Assembly: GCF_002799155.1 (NCBI RefSeq)
Contig: NZ_NERD01000002.1
Coordinates: 1-64,000, forward strand
Reading direction: 5' to 3'
DNA: 64,000 bases
Origin: Stenotrophomonas maltophilia
Lineage (GTDB): Bacteria; Pseudomonadota; Gammaproteobacteria; Xanthomonadales; Xanthomonadaceae
Below the pieces are notes generated by a model, which saw only the letters and a list, made by a program, of their open reading frames with translations, ran no database searches and was not told where the DNA came from. Positions 33,038-42,846 of the stretch are shown piece after piece. The position numbers and the translations under genes were made by a program. How positions within the stretch are numbered: the stretch's first letter is position 1; each line of letters starts with the position of its first letter.

Positions 33038-34342
33038 ATGCGAGTCCTAGTTCTCGGCAGCGGCGTGATCGGCACCACCAGTGCCTGGTACCTGCGACAG
33101 GCCGGGTTTGAAGTCACGGTCATCGACCGCCAACCCGGCCCGGCGCTGGAGACCAGCTTTGCCAATGCCGGCCAGCTGTCGTTCGGCTACACCTCGCCGT
33201 GGGCAGCCCCGGGCGTGCCGAAGAAGGCCATCGGCTGGCTGTTCGAGAAGCACGCGCCGCTGGCGATCAAGCCGGGCATGGACCTGGCCCAGTACCGCTG
33301 GCTGTGGCAGATGCTGCGCAACTGCACCCACGAGCGCTACGCGATCAACAAGGCGCGCATGGTGCGCATGTCCGAGTACAGCCGCGACTGCCTGAACGAG
33401 CTGCGCGCGCAGATCGGCATCGAGTTCGAAGGCCGCGACCTGGGCACCACCCAGCTGTTCCGTACCCAGCAGCAGCTGGATGCCTCGGCGCAGGACATCG
33501 AGATCCTGGCCCAGTACGGCGTGCCGTACGAGGTGCTGGACCGCGCCGGCATCATCCAGGCCGAACCAGCCCTGGCCCACGTCGATGGCCTGGTCGGCGC
33601 GCTGCGCCTGCCGCGTGACCAGACCGGCGACTGCCAGCTGTTCACCCGCCGCCTGGCGCAGATGTGCGTGGATGCCGGCGTCGAGTTCCGCTTCGACCAG
33701 GACATCACCGGCCTGGAGTTCGATGGCGATCGCATCACCGGCGCGCGCATCGACGGCAAGCTGGAAAGCGCGGACCGCTTCGTGGTCGCGCTGGGCAGCT
33801 ACTCACCGGCGCTGGTGGCTCCGCTGGGCATGCGCCTGCCGGTGTACCCGCTGAAGGGCTATTCGCTGACCCTGCCGATCACCGACCCGGCGATGGCGCC
33901 GACCTCGACCATCCTCGACGAGAGCTACAAGGTGGCGGTGACCCGCTTCGACGACCGCATCCGCGTCGGTGGCATGGCCGAAGTGGCCGGCTTCGACCTG
34001 TCGCTGTCGCAGCGCCGTCGCGAGACCCTGGAACTGGTGGTCAGCGACCTGTACCCGAAGGGCGGCGACCTGTCGCGCGCGCAGTTCTGGACCGGCCTGC
34101 GCCCCGCCACGCCGGACGGTACGCCGGTGATCGGCGCCACGCCGTTCCGCAACCTGTACCTCAACACCGGCCACGGCACCCTGGGCTGGACCATGGCCTG
34201 CGGCTCGGGCCGTTACCTGGCCGACCTGATGAGCGCGCGCCAGCCGCAGATCAGCACTGAAGGCCTGGATATTTTCCGCTACGGCCAGTACGGTCACGCC
34301 CCGCAACAAGAGAACCGCACATGCGTCCTGCCCGCGCGCTGA
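33038..34342 (+). CDS. dadA: D-amino acid dehydrogenase small subunit
   Basis: A 434-residue FAD-dependent enzyme. The N-terminal Rossmann motif [19 protein letters not shown] binds FAD. DAO-family conservation continues with [32 protein letters not shown] segments and a C-terminal [17 protein letters not shown] with [16 protein letters not shown]. It oxidises D-alanine to pyruvate and ammonia and passes electrons to the respiratory chain at the inner membrane. It overlaps alr by 22 bases, which fits a coupled dadA-dadX operon under Lrp. Confidence 0.97.
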   Translation: MRVLVLGSGVIGTTSAWYLRQAGFEVTVIDRQPGPALETSFANAGQLSFGYTSPWAAPGVPKKAIGWLFEKHAPLAIKPGMDLAQYRWLWQMLRNCTHERYAINKARMVRMSEYSRDCLNELRAQIGIEFEGRDLGTTQLFRTQQQLDASAQDIEILAQYGVPYEVLDRAGIIQAEPALAHVDGLVGALRLPRDQTGDCQLFTRRLAQMCVDAGVEFRFDQDITGLEFDGDRITGARIDGKLESADRFVVALGSYSPALVAPLGMRLPVYPLKGYSLTLPITDPAMAPTSTILDESYKVAVTRFDDRIRVGGMAEVAGFDLSLSQRRRETLELVVSDLYPKGGDLSRAQFWTGLRPATPDGTPVIGATPFRNLYLNTGHGTLGWTMACGSGRYLADLMSARQPQISTEGLDIFRYGQYGHAPQQENRTCVLPAR

Positions 34343-35388
34343 TCGATCTGGGCGCCCTGCGCAGCAACTACCGGCTCGCCCGTGAACTGGGCGGTGGCAA
34401 GGCCCTGGCGATCATCAAGGCCGATGCCTATGGCCATGGCGCGGTGCGCTGTGCGCAGGCGCTGGAAGGTGAGGCCGATGGTTTCGGCGTGGCCACCATC
34501 GAAGAAGCACTGGAGCTGCGCCAGGCCGGCATCCGTGCGCCGATCCTGCTGCTGGAAGGCATCTTCGAGCCCAGTGACATGGCGCTGGTGGCCGAACACG
34601 ATTTCTGGTTCGCGGTGGGCTCGCCGTGGCAGCTGGAAGCGCTGGTCGCGTTCGACAGCCCGCGCCCGTTGACGGTGTGGCTGAAGCTGGACAGCGGCAT
34701 GCATCGCCTCGGCCTGGACGTGGACAGCTTCCGCGCCGCGCATGCGCGCCTGTCGGCGCTGCCGCAGGTCGAGCGCATCGTGCTGATGACCCACCTTGCG
34801 CGCGCCGACGAACTGGACAGCGAACGCACCCATGAACAGGCCGCGACCTTCGCGCGCGCCATCGATGGCCTGCAGGGCGAGACCAGCGTGTGCAACTCGC
34901 CGGCGCTGCTGGGCTGGCCGGATGTACGCAGCGACTGGGTACGCCCGGGCCTGATGCTGTACGGCGCCAATCCGCTGCCGGACAACACCGTGCTGACCGG
35001 GCGCCTGCGCCCGGTGATGACGATGCAGTCCAAGGTGATCGCCGAGCGCTGGATCGAGGCCGGTGAGCCGGTGGGCTACGGCGCCCGCTTCGTGGCCAAG
35101 GCGCGCACCCGCGTGGGCGTGGTCGCGCTCGGCTATGCCGACGGGTATCCGCAGTTCGCCCCGAATGGCACCCCGGTGCTGATTGACGATCAGCCCGGTG
35201 CCCTGATCGGGCGCGTGTCGATGGACATGCTGACCGTGGACCTGACCGCGCATGCGCAGGCCGGCATCGGCAGCGTGGTGGAGCTGTGGGGATCTGCGCC
35301 GACGCTGTCTGAACTGGCGCCGCGCTGTGGCGTGAGCGCGTACCAGTTGCCGTGTGCGGTCAAGCGCGTGGCGAAGGTGTACGTGTAG
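34321..35388 (+). CDS. alr: catabolic alanine racemase (DadX/Alr)
   Basis: A 355-residue fold-type III PLP racemase. The Schiff-base Lys33 is in [11 protein letters not shown], and the C-terminal domain has the catalytic Tyr region [20 protein letters not shown] and substrate-binding MDMLTVDLT. It converts L-alanine to D-alanine for DadA. Its start overlaps the dadA 3' end by 22 bases, the usual dadAX arrangement, and its TAG stop lies in the GTAG of a SMAG element. Confidence 0.95.
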   Translation: MRPARALIDLGALRSNYRLARELGGGKALAIIKADAYGHGAVRCAQALEGEADGFGVATIEEALELRQAGIRAPILLLEGIFEPSDMALVAEHDFWFAVGSPWQLEALVAFDSPRPLTVWLKLDSGMHRLGLDVDSFRAAHARLSALPQVERIVLMTHLARADELDSERTHEQAATFARAIDGLQGETSVCNSPALLGWPDVRSDWVRPGLMLYGANPLPDNTVLTGRLRPVMTMQSKVIAERWIEAGEPVGYGARFVAKARTRVGVVALGYADGYPQFAPNGTPVLIDDQPGALIGRVSMDMLTVDLTAHAQAGIGSVVELWGSAPTLSELAPRCGVSAYQLPCAVKRVAKVYV

Positions 35389-35407
35389 GGCCGAGCCCGC
35401 GCTCGGC
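35385..35407. repeat. SMAG-type REP supplying the alr stop codon
   Basis: GTAG followed by GGCCGAGC-CCGC-GCTCGGC. The TAG of the tetranucleotide is the alr stop. Confidence 0.75.
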
Positions 35408-35444
35408 TCTGGTGGCGGCTGACCTTGGCCGGTGCCGTGAATGG

Positions 35445-35464
35445 GTGTCGACCAAGGTCGACAC
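35445..35464. repeat. GTGTCGACC/GGTCGACAC palindrome, second copy
   Basis: Identical to the 20-mer palindrome at 8153-8172. It lies just outside the 3' end of the converging DUF3016 gene. Confidence 0.75.
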
Positions 35465-35476
35465 CTGCCGATGGGC

Positions 35477-36040
35477 TTATCGCGCAGCGGTCGCCTCGCT
35501 GGCCAGCTGGCGCTTGACCCAGTCATCGATCAGGCGCTTCTCGTAGCGAAGCGGATCGCTGTCGCTCTTCAGGCCGACGTTGTGCAGGTAGCCGGTATCG
35601 CTCAGGCGCGCATCGCCCTCGCTGACGATGCGTCCGTTGGCGTCCTTCAACGTGTACTGCAGGCTGATCCGCGGTGGGTAGATGTCGCGCATGATCCGGA
35701 TGTCGCGGCCGCGCGGGCCGTGCCATGGCTCGTAGTCACCGGCGCGCTTGATGTCGACCAGGGTCACATCGAGCGTCTGCCCTGGCTGCAGCGGCTTGGC
35801 GGCGGCGGTCTGCAGGTAGCGCGCCAGCTGCTGCACCCAGTCGCCACGCTCGGCCTCGAAGCGGTTGGTGCTTTGGCGGATCTCGGTGAATTTGGCCGGA
35901 TCGTCCCACTTCACATTGACCGGGCCATCGGCCTGCAGTGCGCGCGGCGCTTCCGGGTCGGTCACGGTGCGCGGTGCCGCGTTGGCGCCGCCCGCCACAA
36001 GAGCCCCTGCCAACAGGGCAATCGCGATTGAGCGTTTCAT
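35477..36040 (-). CDS. DUF3016 exported protein
   Basis: A 187-residue protein with signal peptide MKRSIAIALLAGALVAGGAN (cleavage after ANA). The DUF3016 core includes VNVKWDDPAKFTEIRQSTNR and QLARYLQTAAAKPLQPGQTL, with DVTLVDIKRAGDYEPW. It likely acts in the periplasm; function unknown. The ATG at 36040 follows GGAGACCGTC. It converges with alr and is divergent from the hybrid kinase. Confidence 0.88.
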   Translation of the reverse strand: MKRSIAIALLAGALVAGGANAAPRTVTDPEAPRALQADGPVNVKWDDPAKFTEIRQSTNRFEAERGDWVQQLARYLQTAAAKPLQPGQTLDVTLVDIKRAGDYEPWHGPRGRDIRIMRDIYPPRISLQYTLKDANGRIVSEGDARLSDTGYLHNVGLKSDSDPLRYEKRLIDDWVKRQLASEATAAR

Positions 36041-36217
36041 GACGGTCTCCTGCGTCCCCTCGATGGGGCGATGTTGATCACAGATCGAGTGTGATCCTGC
36101 TTTCAGGCGACAGCAATGGCCTGATGCGTCGGGCACAAGGGTGGTTGCCGCCAATTCATCGTCGTCAACCATGACTGACGGCGCTTGACGCTGTGAATAC
36201 GCCCTCTGGAAGATGCT

Positions 36218-38272
36218 GTGCCTCCAACCCGGCCCGCACAGACGCCCTTGTCCACACTGCCGCCCCTCGTGGAGCGCCCACCGATGATGGTGCCGGCGCC
36301 CGAACCCGACCTGCATCATGGCGTGCTTGAGCGCATCAACGCCGGTTTCTGCGTGATCCAGGTGCTGTTCGAGGGCGATCTTGCGGTCGACTATCGTTTC
36401 ATCGAGGTCAACGACGCCTTCGAGCGCCACACCGGCCTGAAGGATGCGTGCGGCCAGCGCATGAGCGTGCTGGAACCGCACCATGAGGAAGACTGGTTCC
36501 GCATCTACGGTGAGGTCGCACGCAGTGGTCGCCCCGCCCAGTTCGAGATGGAAGCGCGCGCGCTGGGCCGCTCGTTCGCGGTTGACGCGGTGCGCGTGGG
36601 CCGGCCGGGCGAGGACAAGGTCGGCATCCTGTTCTTCGACATCACCGCGCGCAAGCAGATGGAAGTGGAGCTGGGCGAGAGCGAAGCCCGCTTCAGCGCG
36701 CTGGCCGATGGCCTGCCGATGCCGGTGTGGGTGCTCGACGAGCGCGGCCATGCCCGATTCGTCAACAGCGCCTTCAGCGAGTTCTTCGGCGGTGACGAGA
36801 CGCGTGTGCCGGAAGACGTCTGGCGTGGCCTGGTGCACCCGGACGATGCGTCGGTGTTCGAGTACGAACTGCAGGAAGCGCTGAAGGCGCAGCGCTCGAT
36901 GCATGCGCTGGTGCGCGCGCGCCGTGCCGACGGGCAGTGGCGCTGGCTGGAGATGAATGCCCGCCCGCGCTTCTCGCGCATGGGGCGCTTCATCGGCCTG
37001 GCCGGCAGCAGCCCGGACGTGACCGAACGCCGCGAGATCGAACTGGCCCGCGAGGAACTGCTGCAGTCCGAGCGCGCTGCGCGCAGTGCGGCGGAAAACA
37101 TGGCGCGGCTGAAGGATGAATTCCTGGCCACGCTGTCGCATGAGCTGCGTACGCCGTTGACCACCATCCTCGGCTGGAGTGAGCTGCTGCTGCAGCGCGT
37201 GGACAACACCAGCCCGCTGTACAAGGGCCTGAACGTGATCGCCAACAGCGCCGGCGCGCAGAAGCGGCTGATCTCGGACATGCTCGACCTCAGCAGCATG
37301 CTGCTGGGCAAGGTGCAGCTGGAGGTGGAAGTGCTGGACCTGAGCACGGTGCTGGGTGAGGCCCTCGGCGCGCAGGAACTGGTGGCCGAAGGCAAGGCGC
37401 TGGACGTGCACCTGCAGCTGCCCGGGCAACCCAGCCTGGTGCTGGGCGATGCCACGCGCCTGCAGCAGGTGTTCTGGAACCTGCTCTCGAACGCGATCAA
37501 GTTCACCCCGGCTGAAGGCCGCATCGACCTGCAGCTGCGGGCCGATGGCAATCACTGGGAGATCACCGTGCGCGATACCGGTGATGGCATCGCGCCCGAA
37601 TTCCTCAATCATCTGTTCAGCCGCTTCCGCCAGGCCGATGGCACCACCACCCGACGCCATGGTGGACTGGGACTGGGCCTGGCGATCGTGCAGCAGCTGG
37701 TCGAACTGCATGGCGGCACGGTCGCCGCGGCCAGCGAGGGCCACGGCCACGGCTCCACCTTTACCGTGCGCCTGCCGAAGCACATTCCCGATGCCGAGCG
37801 GCGTCCGCTGCGCGAAGTGATCAGCGGGCCGATCCTGGAACCGGTGATCGTCGAGCCGTACCCGCTGCGCGGCATGCACGTGCTGGCGGTGGAAGACCAG
37901 CCGGAAGTGCTGGAGTACCTGCGGCGCATGCTGGAAGAGCAGGGCGCCAGCGTGTCCGCGGCCAGTTCGGCCGGTGAGGCGCTGGCGCTGCTGGCCGACA
38001 CCGGCCATCTGCAGTACCACGTGATGTTGACCGACATCGGCATGCCGGGCATGGATGGGTATGGCCTGGTGCGTACGCTGCGCGAGGACATGGGCGTGGA
38101 CGCCATGACCCTGCCCGCGGTGGCCGTGACCGCGCTGGCGCGTGCCGATGACCGCCGGCGCGCGCTGGCGTCGGGCTTCCAGGAACACGTGGCCAAGCCG
38201 TACTCGGTGGCGCAGCTGGTGGCTGCGGTGCGCAAGGTGCAGGTACCCCGGGTGGACAGCGCGCTGCACTGA
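36218..38272 (+). CDS. hybrid PAS-sensor histidine kinase/response regulator
   Basis: A 684-residue soluble kinase. PAS domains span ~30-147 and ~155-275 (VWVLDERGHARFVNSAFSEF). The HisKA phospho-acceptor His is at ~308 (LATLSHELRTPLTTILGWSE). HATPase N, G1 and G2 boxes are WNLLSNAIKFTP, VRDTGDGIAP and GLGLGLAIVQQLVELHGG. A C-terminal receiver has the Asp in MLTDIGMPGMDGYG (~604) and a Lys in HVAKPYS. No membrane helix is present, so it senses cytoplasmic signals. The GTG at 36218 follows TGGAAG; internal ATGs at 36284 and 36287 are alternatives. Confidence 0.93.
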   Translation: MPPTRPAQTPLSTLPPLVERPPMMVPAPEPDLHHGVLERINAGFCVIQVLFEGDLAVDYRFIEVNDAFERHTGLKDACGQRMSVLEPHHEEDWFRIYGEVARSGRPAQFEMEARALGRSFAVDAVRVGRPGEDKVGILFFDITARKQMEVELGESEARFSALADGLPMPVWVLDERGHARFVNSAFSEFFGGDETRVPEDVWRGLVHPDDASVFEYELQEALKAQRSMHALVRARRADGQWRWLEMNARPRFSRMGRFIGLAGSSPDVTERREIELAREELLQSERAARSAAENMARLKDEFLATLSHELRTPLTTILGWSELLLQRVDNTSPLYKGLNVIANSAGAQKRLISDMLDLSSMLLGKVQLEVEVLDLSTVLGEALGAQELVAEGKALDVHLQLPGQPSLVLGDATRLQQVFWNLLSNAIKFTPAEGRIDLQLRADGNHWEITVRDTGDGIAPEFLNHLFSRFRQADGTTTRRHGGLGLGLAIVQQLVELHGGTVAAASEGHGHGSTFTVRLPKHIPDAERRPLREVISGPILEPVIVEPYPLRGMHVLAVEDQPEVLEYLRRMLEEQGASVSAASSAGEALALLADTGHLQYHVMLTDIGMPGMDGYGLVRTLREDMGVDAMTLPAVAVTALARADDRRRALASGFQEHVAKPYSVAQLVAAVRKVQVPRVDSALH

Positions 38273-38315
38273 GCATTCACGGCCGATCGGCGACCCTGCC
38301 TGCAGGAGGTCGCCG

Positions 38316-38609
38316 ATGTCCCGCATAGCTCCCCGCATCCATACCGACCCGGCGCAGATCGCGCGCCTGGAAGCCCTGCTGCCGCAGCTGGAAGGCGAAA
38401 CGCAGGTGGAACTGACCCTGCACGATGGTCGCCGCCTGCTCGGCACCGTCGCGGTGAGACCGACGGTGCAGCAGTACCGCAACGAGGCCGGTGACGAAGG
38501 CAGCAATGGCCAGCTGCGCCTGGATGACTACGATACGCCGGTGCAGCAGCACCATGTCTGGCTGGACGAGATTGCCAGCATCCGGCAGTTGCCACCGAGG
38601 ACCGCGTAA
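38316..38609 (+). CDS. DUF3247 family protein
   Basis: A 97-residue cytosolic protein starting MSRIAPRIHTDPAQIARLEA with an LSm-like beta barrel pattern (QVELTLHDGRRLLGTVAVRP and QQHHVWLDEIASIRQL). DUF3247 is restricted mainly to Xanthomonadaceae, which supports the taxonomic placement. Its role is unknown; the Sm-like fold hints at RNA contacts. A CAGGAGG ribosome site precedes the ATG. It follows the hybrid kinase by 43 bases. Confidence 0.88.
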   Translation: MSRIAPRIHTDPAQIARLEALLPQLEGETQVELTLHDGRRLLGTVAVRPTVQQYRNEAGDEGSNGQLRLDDYDTPVQQHHVWLDEIASIRQLPPRTA

Positions 38610-38613
38610 ACCG

Positions 38614-38638
38614 GTAGCGCCGGGCCATGCCCGGCGAC
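38614..38638. repeat. SMAG-type REP after DUF3247 gene
   Basis: GTAG followed by CGCCGGGC-CAT-GCCCGGCG, close to the converging hypothetical gene at 38659. Confidence 0.8.
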
Positions 38639-38658
38639 CGGTTGCCGATCCCTCACGC

Positions 38659-38922
38659 TCAATGCTCGAACAACGTCGGCGTCGCTTCGAACCGGCGCGC
38701 GTAGGCACGTTCTTCAGCGACCCGGGCCACCTCGTCATCGGCCAGGTCCGGCGCGCCGTACACCGCATACGCCACGCTGCCGTCGGCGCCATGGCCAACC
38801 TGGTGCAGCCGGTAGCGTGAGTGGCCGCCGCCGGTGTCCTCGGGGTAATGCACGGGCGGATGGCTGCCTTCCAGGTCCATTTCGCTGTTATCGACCACGC
38901 CACCGACGAACAAGGCTCGCAT
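38659..38922 (-). CDS. small conserved hypothetical protein
   Basis: An 87-residue protein starting MRALFVGGVVDNSEMDLEGS, with HYPEDTGGGHSRYRLHQVGH and AYARRFEATPTLFEH. It looks folded, without signal or membrane segment, and is similar to uncharacterised short proteins of Stenotrophomonas; I assign no family. It starts with AACCTGCATG-type spacing after an AGGAGAACC ribosome site on the minus strand. Confidence 0.72.
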   Translation of the reverse strand: MRALFVGGVVDNSEMDLEGSHPPVHYPEDTGGGHSRYRLHQVGHGADGSVAYAVYGAPDLADDEVARVAEERAYARRFEATPTLFEH

Positions 38923-39043
38923 GCAGGTTCTCCTGGGTTTCCGGGGGGGAGCCTCTACCCTGAACGTTTCAATGTTTCTGCCACATCAAGGCCCCGTTCG
39001 GGTTTCGCAAAGCGACCAGCCGGGGCCGGCGCGGCCAAGCCGG

Positions 39044-39049
39044 TACAAT
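39044..39049 (+). promoter_or_regulatory. candidate -10 box of rsmC (TACAAT)
   Basis: TACAAT lies 33 bases before the rsmC ATG, and the 14-base context TACAATGGACGGCC recurs exactly in front of gph (48467). The ATG created by the box is not the start codon. Confidence 0.55.
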
Positions 39050-39081
39050 GGACGGCCCTCACGCTTGAAGTACCCGCGCCG

Positions 39082-40146
39082 ATGGCCTCCAGCGACGACG
39101 CCCCCCTGCAGACCCTGCTCCTGCCGTTCTCCCAAGGCGCGCTGCGCTGGCCGGAGGGCCCGGTGGCGTTCCTGCGTGCCCGCGATGGCTGGCCGCTGCG
39201 CGAAGCGGCCGGCAACCGCGAGGTGCACTGCGAACAGAGCTTTGCCCCGTTCGCGCAGCCACTGCAGCAGGCCGCCGGCTGGACCGTCTGTGGCCAGCTG
39301 GATGATGTGGCCGGCAAGGGCCGTTACCCGCTGGTGCTGGTGCTGCCACCGCGCCAGCGTGAAGAAGCCCGTGCGCTGTTCGCCCGCGCGCTGGCGCTGG
39401 TCGCCGAAGGCGGCCGCATCGTTGCCTGCCAGTCCAACAATGAAGGCGCGCGCTCCGGTGAAGGCGACCTCAAGCAGCTGGCCGGCCTCGGTGGTTGCCT
39501 GACCAAGAACCACTGCCGCGTGTACTGGACCGCCCCGCTGCAGGGCCAGCACGACGCCGACCTGGCCAAGCGCTGGTCCGCGCTGGATGCGGTGCGCCCG
39601 ATCGTGGGTGGCCGCTTCCTCAGCCGCCCGGGCGTGTTCGCCTGGGATCGCATCGATCCGGCGTCGGCGCTGCTGGCCGAGCACCTGCCGGCCGATCTGG
39701 CCGGACGCGCTGCCGACCTGGGCGCTGGCTACGGCTATCTGTCGCGCGAGCTGCTGGAACGCTGCCCGAAGATCACTGCGCTGGACCTGTACGAGGCCGA
39801 GCAGCGTGCGCTGGCGCTGGCCGAACTGAACCTGGCGCCGCCGCCGCGCGCGCTGCCGCTGCGCTTCCTGTGGCAGGACGTCACCGCCGGCATCGAGCCA
39901 GGCTACGACGTCATCATCAGCAATCCGCCGTTCCACACGCCGTCGCGTGCCGACCGCCCGGACATCGGCCAGCGCTTCATCGCCGTGGCCGCGCAGGCAC
40001 TGCGCCCGGGCGGGCGCCTGTACGTGGTGGCCAACCGCCACCTGCCGTACGAGCACACTCTCAACGACAGCTTCGGCGCGGTGCGCGTGGTCGCCGAGCG
40101 CGACGGCTTCAAGCTGGTTGAAGCCGTGAAGGGGAAGGGCAAGTGA
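39082..40146 (+). CDS. rsmC: 16S rRNA (guanine-N2)-methyltransferase RsmC-like
   Basis: A 354-residue class I SAM-dependent methyltransferase. A degenerate N-terminal MTase half (1-180) is followed by the catalytic half with SAM motif AADLGAGYGYLSRELLERCP and the base-methylating NPPF tetrad in DVIISNPPFHTPSRADRPDI. E. coli RsmC modifies G1207 of 16S rRNA in the 30S subunit. The ATG at 39082 lies behind the TACAAT promoter; its TGA overlaps the GTG of the pseudouridine synthase gene. Confidence 0.9.
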   Translation: MASSDDAPLQTLLLPFSQGALRWPEGPVAFLRARDGWPLREAAGNREVHCEQSFAPFAQPLQQAAGWTVCGQLDDVAGKGRYPLVLVLPPRQREEARALFARALALVAEGGRIVACQSNNEGARSGEGDLKQLAGLGGCLTKNHCRVYWTAPLQGQHDADLAKRWSALDAVRPIVGGRFLSRPGVFAWDRIDPASALLAEHLPADLAGRAADLGAGYGYLSRELLERCPKITALDLYEAEQRALALAELNLAPPPRALPLRFLWQDVTAGIEPGYDVIISNPPFHTPSRADRPDIGQRFIAVAAQALRPGGRLYVVANRHLPYEHTLNDSFGAVRVVAERDGFKLVEAVKGKGK

Positions 40147-40844
40147 AGCTGGTCAAGCACATCGCCAACCTGGGCTATGGCAGCCGCAAGCAGGTGCAGT
40201 GGATGTTCCGCGAAGGCCGCGTCACCGACGCCGACGGCGAGGTGCTGTATGCCGACGACCAGGTGCCGCACGAGGCGATCCGGGTCGATGGCGAGCCGCT
40301 GGACCCGCCGGTGGGGCTGTCGATCGCGCTGCACAAGCCGGCCGGCTACACCTGTTCGACCAAGGACACCGGCCGCCTGATCTACGACCTGCTGCCGCCG
40401 CGCTTCCGCGACCGCGACCCGGTGGTGTCCACGGTGGGCCGCCTCGACCGCGAGACCAGTGGCCTGCTGTTGCTGACCGACGATGGCAGCCTGCTGCACC
40501 GGATCATCTCGCCGAAGTCGAAGCTGCCGAAAGTCTATGAGGTCGAGTTGAGCGACGACCTGCGCGGCGACGAGGTAGCGCTGTTCGCCAGCGGTACGCT
40601 GATGCTGGAGTCCGAGAAGACGCCCCTGCTGCCGGCTGAACTGGAAGTGCTGGAGGCGCGTCGCGCGCGGCTGGTGCTGCATGAAGGCCGCTACCATCAG
40701 GTACGCCGCATGTTCGCCGCCACCGGCAACCACGTGCAGGCCCTGCACCGCAGCCGCGTCGGCGGGCTGGACCTGCAGGGCCTGGACGAAGGGCAATGGC
40801 GGCAGCTCACTTCCACCGACCTGGATACGCTGTTCGCTCCATGA
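40143..40844 (+). CDS. RsuA/RluB-family pseudouridine synthase
   Basis: A 233-residue pseudouridine synthase. The N-terminal S4 RNA-binding domain (residues ~1-60) contains KHIANLGYGSRKQVQWMFRE, and the catalytic domain has the Asp in GRLDRETSGLLLLT and the LHEGRYHQVRRMF motif. RsuA modifies U516 of 16S rRNA. The gene begins with GTG, overlapping rsmC by 4 bases, and ends overlapping the HAD gene by 4 bases, so three genes are coupled: two rRNA-modifying enzymes and a phosphatase. Confidence 0.93.
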   Translation: MKLVKHIANLGYGSRKQVQWMFREGRVTDADGEVLYADDQVPHEAIRVDGEPLDPPVGLSIALHKPAGYTCSTKDTGRLIYDLLPPRFRDRDPVVSTVGRLDRETSGLLLLTDDGSLLHRIISPKSKLPKVYEVELSDDLRGDEVALFASGTLMLESEKTPLLPAELEVLEARRARLVLHEGRYHQVRRMFAATGNHVQALHRSRVGGLDLQGLDEGQWRQLTSTDLDTLFAP

Positions 40845-41524
40845 CCACCATCGCTGCGCTGCCGTTCCTGCCCGACGCCGTCATCTTCGACATGGACGGC
40901 CTGATGATCGACAGCGAGCGCGTCTCGCTGGCCTGCTGGAGCGAGGCCGCCGACGAATTCGGGCTGGGCGTGGAAGACGCCGTGTTCCTGCGCATGGTCG
41001 GCCTCGGTGACCGTGATACGCACGCGTTGCTGCGCGCGCAGGGCATCGAGGACAGCGTGATCGAGGCGGTGGCGGCACGTTGTCATGAGCTGTACGAAGC
41101 ACGCACGCAGACCGGGCTGCCGCTGCGACCAGGCATCCTGGAGCTGCTGGAGCTGCTGAAGGCGCACGCGGTACCGCGTGCGGTGGCGACCACCACGCGG
41201 CAGCCGCGCGCCAACCGCAAGCTGGCGGCCGCAGGCCTGCTGCCGTACTTCGATGCCGTGATCACCAGTGGTGACGTGGCGCGGCCGAAGCCGGCGCCGG
41301 ACATCTACCTGCTGGCCGCGCAGCGGCTGGGCCAGGTGCCCGAGCGCTGCCTGGCGCTGGAAGACTCACCGGCCGGCACGCGCGCCGCACTGGCGGCCGG
41401 CATGACCGTGATCCAGGTGCCGGATCTGGTGCATCCGGATGAAGAGCTGCGCGCACTGGGCCACCGCATCGTCGGCTCGCTGGTGGACGCGCACGCGCTG
41501 CTGCTGCCGCTGCTACCGAGGTAA
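40841..41524 (+). CDS. HAD-superfamily hydrolase (beta-phosphoglucomutase-like)
   Basis: A 227-residue HAD protein. Motif I is AVIFDMDGLMIDSERVSLAC, motif II AVATTTRQP, motif III KPAPDIYLLAAQRLG, and motif IV LALEDSPAGTRAALAAGM. A helical cap domain lies between I and II, as in the YniC/beta-PGM group, which hydrolyse sugar phosphates. Physiological substrate unknown. Its ATG overlaps the preceding stop (ATGA). Confidence 0.9.
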   Translation: MTTIAALPFLPDAVIFDMDGLMIDSERVSLACWSEAADEFGLGVEDAVFLRMVGLGDRDTHALLRAQGIEDSVIEAVAARCHELYEARTQTGLPLRPGILELLELLKAHAVPRAVATTTRQPRANRKLAAAGLLPYFDAVITSGDVARPKPAPDIYLLAAQRLGQVPERCLALEDSPAGTRAALAAGMTVIQVPDLVHPDEELRALGHRIVGSLVDAHALLLPLLPR

Positions 41525-41629
41525 GGTGGGTGCCGACCGCTGGTCGGCACTCTTTACTGCTTTGGTGGGTGCCAACCTTGGTTGGCACCCACCCCTGCCC
41601 AGGTGGGTGCCGACCGTTGGTCGGCACAC
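41525..41629. repeat. three tandem SMAG-type hairpins
   Basis: Three units follow one another: GTGCCGACC-GCT-GGTCGGCAC, GTGCCAACC-TT-GGTTGGCAC, and GTGCCGACC-GTT-GGTCGGCAC. Stems are conserved while two of the bases covary (CG versus AA/TT). They separate the HAD gene from the convergent fabB. Confidence 0.8.
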
Positions 41630-41637
41630 CTGCCCAA

Positions 41638-42846
41638 TCACACCCGCCCGAACACCAGCGCAGCGTTGGTGCCACCGAAGCCGAAGCTGTTGGACATCAC
41701 CGTATCGAGCGTCTGCTCGCGGCTCTCGCGCAGGATCGGGAAGCTCTCCACCTTCGGGTCCAGTTCGCCGATGTTGGCCGAACCGGCAACGAAGCCATCG
41801 CGCATCATCAGCAGGCAGTAGATTGCCTCGTGCACGCTGGCCGCGCCCAGCGAATGGCCGGACAGCGCCTTGGTCGAGGACAGCGGCGGCATCGCGTCGC
41901 CGAACACTTCGCGGATTGCGTTGAGCTCGGTGACGTCGCCCAGCGGCGTGGAGGTGCCGTGGGTGTTGAGGTAGTCCAGCGGGCGATCGACGCCCTGCAG
42001 CGCCATCTTCATGCAGCGCACCGCGCCTTCGCCGGACGGGGCGACCATGTCGGCGCCATCGGAGGTCACGCCATAGCCGATCAGCTCGGCATGGATGTGT
42101 GCGCCGCGTGCGACGGCGTGGTCGTAATCCTCCAGCACCAGCATGCCGCCGCCACCGGCGATGACGAAGCCGTCGCGGTCCTTGTCGTACGGGCGCGAGG
42201 CGCTGGCCGGGGTGTCGTTGAAGCTGGTCGACAGCGCGCCCATCGCGTCGAACATCACGCTCATCGACCAGTGCAGGTCTTCGCCACCTCCGGCGAACAT
42301 GATGTCCTGAGCGCCATGGCGGATCATGTCCGCGGCGGCGCCGATGCAGTGCGCCGAGGTCGCGCAGGCGGCCGACAGCGAATAGCTGACGCCCTTGATC
42401 TGGTAGGCCGTGGCCAGGCAGGCGGAGACCGTCGAGCACATCGTGCGCGGCACCATGTACGGGCCGACCTTGCGCACGCCACGTTCGCGCAGCAGGTCGA
42501 CCGCGCCGATCTGCCACTCGCTGGAGCCGCCACCGGAACCGGCGATCAGGCCGGTACGCAGGTTGCTGACCTGCTCGGGGCTGAGCCCGGCATCGGCGAT
42601 GGCATCGCGCATGGACAGGTAGGCGAAGGCCGCTGCATCGCTCATGAAGCGCTTCTGCTTGCGGTCGATCAGCGCCTCCAGATCGAGGTCGACGCGACCG
42701 CCGACCTGGCTGCGCAGGCCCGCTTCGGCGTGGTCGGCCAGGGCGGTGATGCCCGAGCGCCCTTCGCGCAGCGCAGCCGAAACGGTATCCAGATCATTGC
42801 CGAGGCAGGACGTGATGCCCATGCCGGTGATGACGACGCGACGCAT
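41638..42846 (-). CDS. fabB: 3-oxoacyl-ACP synthase I (FabB)
   Basis: A 402-residue KAS I thiolase-fold condensing enzyme. The catalytic triad is visible as Cys161 ([10 protein letters not shown]), His296 (NTHGTSTP) and His331 (SGHSLGAAS), with [12 protein letters not shown] at the end. It elongates cis-3-decenoyl-ACP in the unsaturated fatty-acid branch. It overlaps fabA by 1-3 bases (ATGA) in the conserved fabA-fabB pair. Confidence 0.97.
   Translation of the reverse strand: MRRVVITGMGITSCLGNDLDTVSAALREGRSGITALADHAEAGLRSQVGGRVDLDLEALIDRKQKRFMSDAAAFAYLSMRDAIADAGLSPEQVSNLRTGLIAGSGGGSSEWQIGAVDLLRERGVRKVGPYMVPRTMCSTVSACLATAYQIKGVSYSLSAACATSAHCIGAAADMIRHGAQDIMFAGGGEDLHWSMSVMFDAMGALSTSFNDTPASASRPYDKDRDGFVIAGGGGMLVLEDYDHAVARGAHIHAELIGYGVTSDGADMVAPSGEGAVRCMKMALQGVDRPLDYLNTHGTSTPLGDVTELNAIREVFGDAMPPLSSTKALSGHSLGAASVHEAIYCLLMMRDGFVAGSANIGELDPKVESFPILRESREQTLDTVMSNSFGFGGTNAALVFGRV

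Noticed and set aside
36041..38506. Upstream extension of the DUF3016 frame to more than 1000 codons
   Set aside because: It runs antisense through the hybrid kinase. The true start at 36040 gives a signal peptide and family-length protein.
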